DNA of 64,000 nt from Candidatus Neomarinimicrobiota bacterium (GTDB lineage Bacteria > Fidelibacterota > JAANXI01): positions 1 to 64,000 of the forward strand of contig JAIPJS010000013.1 of assembly GCA_021734025.1 (NCBI GenBank), in the 5' to 3' direction. The position numbers and the translations under genes were made by a program. Positions 1 to 9,125 of the stretch are shown one piece after another. A model generated the notes under the pieces. That model was not told the origin of the DNA and did not search any database. It saw nothing but the letters and a program-made list of their open reading frames with translations. How positions within the stretch are numbered: the stretch's first letter is position 1; every line of letters starts with the position of its first letter.

Positions 1-2123
1 GATTTTTAGATGGATATAAATCGACACTGCCAATGTTCATACAGACGACAGCTTATGGCGAAGAATCCTATTATATTGAGAGTGGGTATCCTTTTGGGTG
101 GACAATCGCAGCCCGGAATAACGCGGATGATAATTATAAAACTGCCCTAATCCGGGAACATTCGAGTGGTGGCCGGGGAGTGATCTGGACATATGATCCC
201 GTGAATTACTCCGGTGCAGCGCAAAATCTTTTTACAATTTTATTAGATCATTTTTCCAGTTTACCAATTAATGAGATTACAGTTGAAGAAGGAAATATTG
301 CATTTATAGCACAAAATGATAATAACATATACAGTGATCGTGAATCTGCACTTAAAGATAAATTACAATCTTTAGGGCATGAAACAACCTATATCCCATT
401 TGGTAAATTATCCAAAACTGATCTTAGTTCAGCGCAATTCATAATTACAACAGAATTCCCGACTATTAATCAGACCCAAATCGATTCTTTTATGAGTGAT
501 GGGAAACACCTGATCCTTTTATATAATTCAGCGAGTGTTCTTGGCGGACAGTGGGAATCTAATCGCTATGGTGGTTCAGGTGATTTATACATTGAACAAA
601 ATGATGCATTTTTGGCAGATTATTCCGATGGATCTGAATTTGAGATTCAAAATTCCGGATATGCCTACTATATATCTAGTGCTTATCCAAATAATTGGAC
701 TAATATTGGACGAAATACAGATGAAATTATTAACAAAACTGCATTTTATAGTATTTCTTCAGGCAGTGGGAAAGGTGTAGTATTTACATATGACTATGAG
801 CAATTTTCAGACATTGGAAACCAAATCCTCGAAAAACAAATCTCATGGCTCCAAGTTCCTTCACCGGTACTAACTGTTACTGGTAAAATTTCAAATAAGT
901 TTGATTCTACACAGGTAGGTTCAAATCCAACAGATGATAATTATAATTTTTCTATTGAAAATAACGGTGGGGACGAATTAAAAGGTTCTATTACACATAC
1001 AGGTGATTGGGTCACTATTTCTCCGTCTACAATTTCACTAACATCAGAGGAATCTCAGGTAATTGCTGTTAAGGCAATCACAGAAGAATTAACTACCGGA
1101 TCTTACACTGATACCATCATTATTTCAACTAATGGAGGGATTGCAACGGGTGTTGTTGAAGTGATTATTTATCAAACCTTCCCACCGACTATATCGAATT
1201 TTACAATCCAAGGAGTGGGTAATTTACAGCATGTACTCAATCATAATCCTACTTTTACCTGGCAGTACAATGATCCTGAGGGAAGAAATCAGGATAGTTA
1301 TCAACTCCAAATTTCAACACAATCCAATTTCAATCCAGTGGATATTTGGGATTCGGGGATAATAAATAGTTTAAGTACCTCTGAACAATATACAGGTCAA
1401 GAGTTAGAGGATGGTCGAAACTATTATGCACGATTACAGGTTTCCAATTCTGATGGAATAGAGAGTGAATACAGCACAATCTCATTCCGTATGAATTCAG
1501 AGCCAACAAACCCGGCTTTACTCACTCCGCAGGATGGGCAAACAATATCGTCGAGAACACCTATCCTTACTCTCTCGAACAGCGAGGACGCACAAAATGA
1601 TGAATTGGAGTATAAGTTTTACATAAGTACAAATGCACAATTTACTTTTGGTTTAGATAGCTCTAGTTTCATTTCTGAAACATCCGATTCGACGAGTTGG
1701 GATTTATCCGAACAACTTCAGGATAACACACAATATTGGTGGCGTACGAGAGCCTATGATGGATTTGAGTATAGTGAGTATTCGGTTGCAAACACCTTTA
1801 CAGTTAATACAACAACAGAAATTGAAGAAGGGCACGGAATACCAACTGAATTCACATTAGCCCAGAACTACCCAAATCCATTTAATCCAACCACAAATAT
1901 TCGTTATGGAATTCCTCATTCCACCTATGTAAAACTGGTAGTCTACAATTCCCAAGGCGAGCTGGTTACTTTACTAGTAAATCGGGAAAAGTATGCCGGA
2001 TGGCATGAGGTGCATTGGAGTGGAGTTGATGGAGCTGGTAACCACGTAAGTAGTGGGGTGTATTTTTATTATTTATATACAGAGAACTACGTTGATATAG
2101 GTAAAATGGTTTATATGAAATAG
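1..2123 (+). CDS. T9SS-secreted BACON/FN3-like protein, 5' end outside window
   Basis: The reading frame is open from the first bases, so the first in-window ATG (33) is probably internal and the protein starts upstream. About 700 residues are visible. In order they show two related segments with a Trp-rich 'GYPFGWTIAARN' / 'AYPNNWTNIGRNTD' pattern, a BACON-like beta domain (from about residue 285; 'WVTISPSTISLTSEESQ', 'TIIISTNGG'), two fibronectin-III-like domains (about 390-600) and a C-terminal sorting domain ('QNYPNPFNPTTNIRYGIP' ending 'KMVYMK'). The last domain marks a type IX secretion cargo that is exported across the outer membrane and anchored or released. The enzymatic or binding role is not recognisable; FN3 and BACON modules usually mediate carbohydrate or surface binding. 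The gene stops with TAG at 2121-2123. Confidence 0.8.
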   Translation, partial: FLDGYKSTLPMFIQTTAYGEESYYIESGYPFGWTIAARNNADDNYKTALIREHSSGGRGVIWTYDPVNYSGAAQNLFTILLDHFSSLPINEITVEEGNIAFIAQNDNNIYSDRESALKDKLQSLGHETTYIPFGKLSKTDLSSAQFIITTEFPTINQTQIDSFMSDGKHLILLYNSASVLGGQWESNRYGGSGDLYIEQNDAFLADYSDGSEFEIQNSGYAYYISSAYPNNWTNIGRNTDEIINKTAFYSISSGSGKGVVFTYDYEQFSDIGNQILEKQISWLQVPSPVLTVTGKISNKFDSTQVGSNPTDDNYNFSIENNGGDELKGSITHTGDWVTISPSTISLTSEESQVIAVKAITEELTTGSYTDTIIISTNGGIATGVVEVIIYQTFPPTISNFTIQGVGNLQHVLNHNPTFTWQYNDPEGRNQDSYQLQISTQSNFNPVDIWDSGIINSLSTSEQYTGQELEDGRNYYARLQVSNSDGIESEYSTISFRMNSEPTNPALLTPQDGQTISSRTPILTLSNSEDAQNDELEYKFYISTNAQFTFGLDSSSFISETSDSTSWDLSEQLQDNTQYWWRTRAYDGFEYSEYSVANTFTVNTTTEIEEGHGIPTEFTLAQNYPNPFNPTTNIRYGIPHSTYVKLVVYNSQGELVTLLVNREKYAGWHEVHWSGVDGAGNHVSSGVYFYYLYTENYVDIGKMVYMK

Positions 2124-2333
2124 TTTCCTCATGTACAAAAAAACAGACAAAATTGAATATATAGACCATAAGATTGGTCACTGGGATATACCGTAAAAAG
2201 TGCTCAATGTGACAACACAATGCAGAGCGTATTGAATCTTGTACTTTATACACTAGTAAATATTGGGAGTAATACACAAGTCATTTGGGAATCAGATGCG
2301 TTCTGTTTCAGAAGTTTTACCACAATAAAAATA

Positions 2334-4043
2334 ATGTCCCAGCGTATTCTAATCATATTGACATCTTTACTTTTTTCATTTTCACCAGCACTGAGTCAAG
2401 TCTCCTGGGATTATAATAAATACACAGACCAAGACGTGACAACCGTTGCTTGTGCACCGGCGGTCTATTTGCCAGCACTAAATGAAAAATTGGATGAATT
2501 CCATCTATTGAAAATGGATTTAGTTCCTGAAATGGAAAAAGAGAAACTGGTATATCTTGATGAATTCATTAAGGCTCAAATGAAGAAGTCTGATAGATTT
2601 CATTATTTACCACTTCCACGCCATTTCTCTGATGAAATAACCCAAAAACATGCAAAAATAGAGACCGTCGAGGACGCAAAACGGCGTGTAAAACGTTCAG
2701 TTTTGCCTTATGTAAAAAGAGTATTGAATATTCAAAAGGAAATACTCGCGGCTGATCTAGTGACACAGGAGCAACAGCACTCATTTATTGCTACGAAAGC
2801 CAGGAGTTTGGGGATCACAGCTACTCAGCTTGAACATGTTTTATCTTCCTCCTATATCTGCATTCCAGTTGTGTATTTTATTGGAAAAACGCCGAACGAT
2901 ATAATTGCTAAAACAAATAATCTTAACGTAGAAATACGAGGATTTTTTCTATGGTATAATATTTCGTTTAACCAAGATGTATCCAAAGTTGAATTTCAGG
3001 AAGGAATATACACTCGCTTCTCCGGGCTCGGAGAATATAAGACTGATTGTAAAATGTTAAATTGGAAACTTTGGGAATGTGCTTACTTGGATGCAGTTAG
3101 TGGTATGCAAGATTTACTTAGTGCTATCTTCGAACATCTTTCAATATTTCGGCATTACGATACTCTAAATTATGTTAAATGGAACAAGGTATTTTTGGAA
3201 ATTAACAAAAACTCAAAATTAAAGGTTGACGATCGGTATTTTGTAAAAGAGTACTTCACGAGACCCGACAGCGGGATGAAAGCACGAACTATTGGTTATA
3301 TCCGAGTTACGGATCAGAAACGAAGATATTTTCAAACAGGAAACCAGTATGAAGCCGTCCCCGTTTTCGGTGGCCCTTTTTCAAAAGGTATGGTGCTCGA
3401 AGAAGATCAGGGAAGTGGTGAAGGTTTTGTTGCGCTCCAAATAATGCAAAGTCCTGTTTTAGTTAAAGAAGGCTACCTCGACAATGAATATGGACAAGTC
3501 TATTTTCATACACAAAATCAAATTACCTCTATTTATGGGTTTGGAGCGGGAATAAGAATGGGGCACAAATTCAATATTCCACTTTTATTTTCCTATGGTA
3601 CCCTATCGTTAGGATTTCAAGACCAACGGTTAACTTTCCGTAATAATTCAATTGCGAATAAAATACACACATTTCAGCTGAGGCAGGGGATACTAAAGAA
3701 ATTTTATTTCAGACAATTCGGGCTTTTTATCGGTAGTAATTACCTCTATACCAATTATTATACCAAAATCAAAGATATAGAAGATAATAAAAACCTTATG
3801 TTTTCGCTCGGAAACTCAGGGTTAGAATTTCGAGCTGGGTTTGAAATTACCAAGGGTCCTGAGTCTCAATTTGGCATTTTTTATAATAGAGCGCTCTCTT
3901 TTGAGTCAAGAGATTGGTATGTGCATATCGGGAAAAGACGGTTCTTCGATGATGAGGACGACACAGTTGAATATACTTCCAATTCCCCTCCGGTTTTAAA
4001 TGTTCAGGGGCAGACATTGGGAGTTTCTTTTACGTTTCGTTAG
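2334..4043 (+). CDS. Secreted/outer-membrane protein of unknown function, paralog 1
   Basis: I chose the ATG at 2334 rather than the upstream in-frame ATG at 2220 because it gives a clean signal peptide (MSQRILIILTSLLFSFSPALSQ) and the same length (569 aa) as its neighbour. The mature N-terminal half is mostly helical and charged; the C-terminal third (about 400-569) is rich in alternating aromatic/Gly strands and ends in Phe-Arg, as in outer-membrane beta-barrels. It shares landmarks with the next gene: 'FIATKA', 'ITATQLEHV', 'CIPVVYFIG', 'LWECAY', 'VFGGPFSKGMVLEE', 'GYIRV' and an acidic 'DDEDD' stretch near the end. I do not recognise the family. Separated by 77 bp from the downstream paralog, so probably co-transcribed. 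Confidence 0.75.
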   Translation: MSQRILIILTSLLFSFSPALSQVSWDYNKYTDQDVTTVACAPAVYLPALNEKLDEFHLLKMDLVPEMEKEKLVYLDEFIKAQMKKSDRFHYLPLPRHFSDEITQKHAKIETVEDAKRRVKRSVLPYVKRVLNIQKEILAADLVTQEQQHSFIATKARSLGITATQLEHVLSSSYICIPVVYFIGKTPNDIIAKTNNLNVEIRGFFLWYNISFNQDVSKVEFQEGIYTRFSGLGEYKTDCKMLNWKLWECAYLDAVSGMQDLLSAIFEHLSIFRHYDTLNYVKWNKVFLEINKNSKLKVDDRYFVKEYFTRPDSGMKARTIGYIRVTDQKRRYFQTGNQYEAVPVFGGPFSKGMVLEEDQGSGEGFVALQIMQSPVLVKEGYLDNEYGQVYFHTQNQITSIYGFGAGIRMGHKFNIPLLFSYGTLSLGFQDQRLTFRNNSIANKIHTFQLRQGILKKFYFRQFGLFIGSNYLYTNYYTKIKDIEDNKNLMFSLGNSGLEFRAGFEITKGPESQFGIFYNRALSFESRDWYVHIGKRRFFDDEDDTVEYTSNSPPVLNVQGQTLGVSFTFR

Positions 4044-4120
4044 GTGGTAAGAAAACACACCTTTGTTCACTATACAAGGGACACATGTTGTTTTACTACT
4101 TGTTAATAAGGGTTAATTAA

Positions 4121-5830
4121 ATGAGGATGCTAAAGTATATACTACTCTTATCGTATTTACTTATCACCGTGTTTTATAAAAATGGATTTGCAGAAGTACA
4201 ATCATCTGAGTCAAGGTTACAATCAAAATTGGTGGCTTGTACGCCTTCCGTATATGTACCAGACGTAGAATATTATAATGAGCATCTCATTTTATCAGCG
4301 AAGAATATAATTAAAAGAATTGGACAAGAAAAACTGAACTACATTGATCGGTCGGTCGATCAAAAAATAAGCAAAATTCCCCGATTCACTTATACTCAAC
4401 TTCCAAAGGAAATTACTCATCAATTCGAGGAATACACGAGGGAGGAAAAGCACCTTAGCGCGGAAAAAATAAAACAGGTTGTCGAGCAGACAATTATTCC
4501 GACGATACGTTCAATTTTAGAGATAAAGAAAGAGATACTTGCACGGGAGTTGGTTACTGAGACTCAAAAACAACAGTTCATTGCCACCAAAGCACACAAT
4601 TACGCTATAACCGCTTCACAACTCGAACAAGTTATGGAAGTGTCTTATCTTTGCATCCCATATATAAACTACATTGGACATTCACCGGGATCAAATTCTG
4701 TTGTATCGTCCACTATTAGAGGCGTATTTGTATTTTTCGAAATTATTGAAGTCGATGGAAACTTTACAATCCGACAAATTGATGAAACGGCGAAGTTAGT
4801 TCAGGGATATGGTCTTTATTCAGCAAGTGAATGTGAAATGTTCAACCAAAGACTATGGGAATGTGCATTTGCGGAAGCAGCTGAAGAGTTTACCGATAAT
4901 TTAGAATCCATTGTACAATTTGCTCCGCAGTTACAACACCGCACTCAAGTTCGAAATGTTCAAGGAAATCATATTTGGTTTGGCCTAGGAACCCAAGAAA
5001 AGATTGCCGTTGATGATGGTTTTTTTGTTCATGAATATCAAATGACAGATAGTGGACGAGTGAAAAAAAATGTTGGATATATCAGAACAATTTCTGTTTC
5101 AGACAATACATCGAAGCAGTATAGTACATCAGAAGCAGTTACGGTATTTGGCGGGCCTTTTGCCAAAGGCATGCTTCTTCGCGAAAGGCCTCAACACCAT
5201 TACTTTGTCTCAGTGGGATATACTGAAAACATATTGAGTCTCAAAGAATTTCGATTTTCGACAGAATTTGGGGAAATTATTCTTCCTGAAACTCATCTTT
5301 CAGATGGAGCATGGAATATCGATTTCGGTAAGAACATTGGTCGATCCAAAAATATTTCTCAATTTTTTTCAAATTTTGGATTTTCAGTCAGTCGAATTCC
5401 GCAATTCCCACGACTGATGGTAAATTCTACGCAATTTTATGAAGGCAGAGCCTTTTTATTTTCGAGTTACGGAGGGATCGTAAAAAAGTACTTTTGGCGC
5501 CGAATTGGCTTTGTTTTAAATGGTGATGTTCGATATACATTTTTTCATAACCGTTTTAATATGGGGGAGGATGATAATTTGCTCATGATTTCCAACAGTA
5601 ATTGGGGAGCTACCGTTAATACCGGTTTTGAGATTATTACAACCCCGAAAACTCATTTTGTATTGAATGTAGGTTATCATGCGTCCGTATCCTCAAAACG
5701 GTGGGTAGTTGAATACGGTGAAGGGATTTTTGACGATGAAAGCGAAGAAATAGATTTCGATCCGACGACTAATTCTGTTTTCAATTATACTGGGCCTTTT
5801 GCATCAATCCAATATTTGTTTGATCTATAA
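4121..5830 (+). CDS. Secreted/outer-membrane protein of unknown function, paralog 2
   Basis: 569 aa with an N-terminal hydrophobic signal (about residues 4-24). It aligns end to end by eye with the previous gene: 'ACTPSVYVP', 'FIATKAHNYAITASQLEQV', 'CIPYINYIG', 'LWECAFAEA', 'VDDGFFVHEY', 'VFGGPFAKGML', and the acidic 'FDDESEE' near the C-terminus. The C-terminal third again looks like beta strands and ends 'YLFDL'. Two conserved Cys per protein ('AC.P' and 'C.IP') could form a periplasmic disulphide. This is an old tandem duplication, since most positions differ while length and landmarks are kept. Function unknown; an outer-membrane component with a periplasmic helical domain is the most I would infer. 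Confidence 0.75.
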   Translation: MRMLKYILLLSYLLITVFYKNGFAEVQSSESRLQSKLVACTPSVYVPDVEYYNEHLILSAKNIIKRIGQEKLNYIDRSVDQKISKIPRFTYTQLPKEITHQFEEYTREEKHLSAEKIKQVVEQTIIPTIRSILEIKKEILARELVTETQKQQFIATKAHNYAITASQLEQVMEVSYLCIPYINYIGHSPGSNSVVSSTIRGVFVFFEIIEVDGNFTIRQIDETAKLVQGYGLYSASECEMFNQRLWECAFAEAAEEFTDNLESIVQFAPQLQHRTQVRNVQGNHIWFGLGTQEKIAVDDGFFVHEYQMTDSGRVKKNVGYIRTISVSDNTSKQYSTSEAVTVFGGPFAKGMLLRERPQHHYFVSVGYTENILSLKEFRFSTEFGEIILPETHLSDGAWNIDFGKNIGRSKNISQFFSNFGFSVSRIPQFPRLMVNSTQFYEGRAFLFSSYGGIVKKYFWRRIGFVLNGDVRYTFFHNRFNMGEDDNLLMISNSNWGATVNTGFEIITTPKTHFVLNVGYHASVSSKRWVVEYGEGIFDDESEEIDFDPTTNSVFNYTGPFASIQYLFDL

Positions 5831-5911
5831 ACTCTAATGTAAGTCTGCGTAATCTCGCGTTGCGAATACCCGTTGCCATCCAGGTTCGCGATCATGTATC
5901 TTTCCTTCCAA

Positions 5912-5921
5912 GTCACGTGAC
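5912..5921. promoter_or_regulatory. 10-bp perfect palindrome upstream of zinc-ribbon gene
   Basis: GTCACGTGAC is a perfect palindrome in the 250-bp gap between the paralog pair and the zinc-ribbon protein, 161 bp before the latter's start. It could be a repressor site or chance. The rest of the gap contains no gene I can support. Confidence 0.2.
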
Positions 5922-6081
5922 GACAGGTGGACATAAGCACTCCTTTTTTTAGGTGAAAAAATTGAGTCCCAACCTACGTCACATGACTCACTTTTTCTAC
6001 AGTTCGGAGTGTTGCACTTCAGCATTGAATCCAAGGTGGTTTAAAGAAGTTAACTTAAAGGTTTAACTAAAGGAGGATATC

Positions 6082-6558
6082 ATGGAATGTGATATTTGTG
6101 GAAATTCAATTGCTATTTGGGCGACTCCGTATAGAGTTGGTGAGAGAACGGTATGTAAGAATTGTTTATCAAAAGCACAGGAAGAATTGAAGCAAAAGAA
6201 GGCCAATAAACCTCCTGAGGAAAAACACTCACCAGAGAATGTAACCGCCTCTAATTCAACGCCAACAAACACTCCCAATTTCAATGAACCGAAATTCAAA
6301 ACATTACAAAGTTTTGGAAGTGTATATTCTGGAATTGGTTGGTTTATTGTTGTTGTAGGGATTGTTGGAATATTAGTTGGACTCGGGCAGGAGCAACGGT
6401 CCGATATAATCATAATAGTTGGCAGTGTCATTCTTGCTTTGAGTGGGCTCGGATTTATTATTACTGGACAATTAGTTAATTGTTTTGTCTCGATTGAAAA
6501 CAATACACGGGGAATGTATCAGTTGTTAGCGGATCAATTTCCATCGATCGTGGAATAA
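6082..6558 (+). CDS. Small zinc-ribbon membrane protein
   Basis: 158 aa. The start at 6082 is preceded by a strong Shine-Dalgarno (AAAGGAGGATATC then ATG). The N-terminus has two Cys pairs, 'CDIC' (residues 3-6) and 'CKNC' (about 30-33), spaced as a treble-clef/zinc-ribbon. A charged, Pro/Asn-rich linker follows to about residue 75, then two closely spaced hydrophobic helices (about 86-105 and 109-131: 'GWFIVVVGIVGILVGLG' and 'IIIIVGSVILALSGLGFII') and a short cytosolic tail. This layout (zinc ribbon plus helical hairpin) is common in small bacterial membrane proteins of unknown role. No operon partner is obvious. Confidence 0.7.
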   Translation: MECDICGNSIAIWATPYRVGERTVCKNCLSKAQEELKQKKANKPPEEKHSPENVTASNSTPTNTPNFNEPKFKTLQSFGSVYSGIGWFIVVVGIVGILVGLGQEQRSDIIIIVGSVILALSGLGFIITGQLVNCFVSIENNTRGMYQLLADQFPSIVE

Positions 6559-6955
6559 GAAACGCTAGGCTCTATTCTTAACTATTTGGGCCTAACCTCC
6601 TCCGTTGCACCGGACAGCATGAGCCATGTGCTTTTGTGTTAGCTTTCCCTCACATTTATGTTAGGTGTATTTTCAAGGACGGATCAAGCAAACTCAATTT
6701 TTAGTGCATGTTGGATAGTCCGGTCACTATTCCAGATCGAAGCCAAATGCCGAATCCACGTCACAGGCTGTTTGTAAAATGGAGCCGTTAGGGGGCTTAA
6801 TTGGCGATTTGCCAAGGATTATTCACGTTCTCTGTGTTATATTTATTCTAACAAGAAGAACACATCAATGAAGCAAGGTTGCATTGGAACTATGCCAACG
6901 TTTACGGCTGTTCTTTAACAACAGTATTAACATCAATAGACAGGAATAAAAGAAT
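6559..6955. other. Intergenic stretch, left edge of accessory region
   Basis: About 400 bp with no reading frame I can support on either strand, and no clear terminator, tRNA or repeat. It separates the zinc-ribbon gene from the AT-rich accessory genes and may contain the left junction of the island, but I found no copy of the tRNA-Asp end seen at 32.8 kb here. Confidence 0.5.
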
Positions 6956-7501
6956 ATGAATAAAAAAGATCTTATCGAGAAGAAAAATGAACTAATGAAC
7001 CCTTACTGGACAGAAAATTTACATCATGCTTTAAAGGAACTTCAACTAGAAGACGCAAAGAAAATTGTTGAATCAATGACCGATGACGAAATATATAGCA
7101 AAGTAAATAACCGTAGATTTCAAGAAGACTACATTGCAGACTATATTGAGTTTCTATGGGACATAAGTGAAAGTAGTTTCTGGAAGCATGTAAAAACAAC
7201 TTTAGATGTGGACCAACATTTATTGTGGAGTGACAATATGTTTCATTTTAAAATGCTCTGTTCTGAAAGAATACCAAATGATGTGTTAATTGCTGTTATA
7301 AAATATGCGGTTGAATGTCCTGGAAATCAAAAACAGAATTTAGAAACTATTGGATGTGTAATTAAGGCACAGGCAAAAGACTTTGGTAGACTGGACGAAA
7401 TCAAAAAAAATATTTTGCTTCTTGAAAAAGACAAGCAAGTTTTAGCAGAAACTCGAATAAAAGAGATGATAGAATGTGAATGCAATTACAAATTTGACTA
7501 A
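6956..7501 (+). CDS. Unknown helical protein, first gene of a pair
   Basis: 181 aa, highly charged and apparently all-helical, with no signal peptide or membrane segment. An AGGAA stretch lies about 9 bases before the ATG. No motif recognised; sequence such as 'YIEFLWDISESSFW' and 'LAETRIKEMIECECNYKFD' suggests a HEAT/armadillo-like solenoid or adaptor but this is weak. The next gene begins 9 bp after the stop, so the two form an operon. In an AT-rich island next to TIR and helicase defence genes, a two-gene defence or toxin-immunity pair is a reasonable guess, no more. Confidence 0.65.
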   Translation: MNKKDLIEKKNELMNPYWTENLHHALKELQLEDAKKIVESMTDDEIYSKVNNRRFQEDYIADYIEFLWDISESSFWKHVKTTLDVDQHLLWSDNMFHFKMLCSERIPNDVLIAVIKYAVECPGNQKQNLETIGCVIKAQAKDFGRLDEIKKNILLLEKDKQVLAETRIKEMIECECNYKFD

Positions 7502-7510
7502 AGACTTAAA

Positions 7511-8656
7511 ATGCACTACAATCAATTTACAATAGACTACATTAAATCAGTCAAATCCAATCTGAGAATTGAGTTTGACAATAACGGTAATGCTCAATAT
7601 TTCCCTGGTGACATTACATCATATGAAATTTTAAATCTTAAAAATGACCTCCGGAAGATTTGGCATAATTCGACAAGTGCGATTACTTTACTTGAAACTA
7701 AGCATGATGCAAAAATACAATCAGGTCTATTTGGACTTATAAACGAATTAGACACTGCTTTAAAAGTTGGCTTCTTATTGGGAGACAGAGTAGTTCTAAC
7801 AGATTATTTATTTGAACGGCTTCTTCTCAAGAAAGAGCCAAGCAAAATAAATCTTGAGCATTTGGGAGTAATTGCAAGTTCATTGGTTAACGCACTTCCA
7901 TTAGCCAAAATGGGCAGAATTGTAATAATTCCAAATCCTTTTGATTGGAATCCTGAATCAAAAAAAATTATAAGTGAAGTGGCTAGTAAGACAGATATAT
8001 CTATTGACTTGATGAGTTTGCTAAACATGTTATCAATAACAAAAAAATGCCAACTACATCCATACACTATTGCCGAATCTCAAACAGCTTATTCATCAAT
8101 AATAAACTCCCAAATTGAAAATGTTGATGCTATTGGCAATGATGGTGGTGCTTACGCTTATGCTGGGGTTTTAGGAGCTTTACTTTCAGAAAAATTACTG
8201 AATGAGACAGAACTAAAAGTTTCGTTAGATATTCCTTTGAGTAAGTATTTTGAAATTGTATCAGCCAACGAAGATTTCTATTCAAAGTATTTATCTCATA
8301 TCACTTCTGGCGGCTCGCTAAATGCTCAAAACAACATTGAAAATTTACGAAACAGTTTGCTGAAGGAAATTGAAGAGAAAAATAAAATCAAAATTCCGTC
8401 AATTGCTAAAGCTGCAACAGTAATTACTGGTATAGGCAGTGGAACAATTGCGTTAGCATGTGCTATGACGGTTGTTGCTGCTCCACTGCAAATTTTTGGA
8501 GCAGCTTTAGCCCTCTCTGCAACTTTAACAGGAATAGTAAATAGCGAAGACAAAGAGGAGCAACCAATAATTAGTTTATTCCACAAACTTTATGATGCTG
8601 GACGAGAAACGACACAACGTCGAACGGAATTAAGAATAGCCGATAAGGCGCACTAA
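7511..8656 (+). CDS. Unknown protein with C-terminal membrane hairpin, second gene of pair
   Basis: 381 aa. Residues 1-295 are soluble-looking with mixed alpha/beta content, including a hydrophobic strand block 'MGRIVIIPNPFDWNP' (about 133-147). Residues about 302-345 form a Gly/Ala-rich hydrophobic hairpin ('ATVITGIGSGTIALACAMTVVAAPL', cut here, then 'FGAALALSATLTGIV'), followed by a charged tail ending 'RIADKAH'. A soluble sensor joined to a membrane hairpin is a layout seen in abortive-infection effectors, but I recognise no family. It is translated directly after the 181-aa gene (9-bp spacer) and probably works with it. Confidence 0.65.
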   Translation: MHYNQFTIDYIKSVKSNLRIEFDNNGNAQYFPGDITSYEILNLKNDLRKIWHNSTSAITLLETKHDAKIQSGLFGLINELDTALKVGFLLGDRVVLTDYLFERLLLKKEPSKINLEHLGVIASSLVNALPLAKMGRIVIIPNPFDWNPESKKIISEVASKTDISIDLMSLLNMLSITKKCQLHPYTIAESQTAYSSIINSQIENVDAIGNDGGAYAYAGVLGALLSEKLLNETELKVSLDIPLSKYFEIVSANEDFYSKYLSHITSGGSLNAQNNIENLRNSLLKEIEEKNKIKIPSIAKAATVITGIGSGTIALACAMTVVAAPLQIFGAALALSATLTGIVNSEDKEEQPIISLFHKLYDAGRETTQRRTELRIADKAH

Positions 8657-9125
8657 AGTAAATAGCGGGGAAAATAGCATTCGCTTACAATCTATGGATA
8701 CAGTTATGTGGCAAAATAGTCACGAAATGAAAAGGTATTCAATAATGAATTATAGAATGGGTAATACTCATGTTTCCAATTTACCTTATTTATTTTATCC
8801 AGTTGTTAGATTTTGAGAAATAATTTGTTCTTGCCTATTGGGAATCATGAAAGTAAACTAATCTTACCAAGCGCCCGATAACACTTGTCTCTTTTGGGTT
8901 GTTAATACATCTTCCTGTTACCTGTGATTGCAGAATTTTTTAGTTTAGTTTTAGATATATAGTTTGATACTGAAATAATCATCGCAATAGCGTTAACAAA
9001 CATAACTAATTAATATAATCGTTATTCATTTAAATAATGAATAGGTCATATGTGCAGATGATTAGTATTTGATTAAGTAAAGTAATAAATACAAAGTGGA
9101 GGTAATCCAATAAGGGGTTATTGTT
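8657..9125. other. AT-rich intergenic region before the TIR operon
   Basis: About 470 bp with no supportable gene. It must contain the promoter of the TIR operon. The only clear structure is the inverted repeat listed at 9023-9043. A GGAGG at about 9098-9102 lies rather far (about 20 bases) from the TIR start codon. Confidence 0.5.
9023..9043. promoter_or_regulatory. Inverted repeat, candidate operator of TIR operon
   Basis: Perfect 8-bp arms TATTCATT / AATGAATA separated by TAAAT, ending 82 bp before the TIR start codon. Position and symmetry suit a repressor site, but the region is very AT-rich so chance is possible. Confidence 0.25.

Noticed and set aside
5834-6034. 66-codon minus-strand frame with several Cys
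   Set aside because: No ribosome-binding site and no consistent Cys spacing; the region is better read as intergenic.
6600-6955. Integron attC-like sequences (GTTAGG near 6661 and 6787)
   Set aside because: The paired core sites and stem of an attC could not be assembled, and no integrase is nearby.
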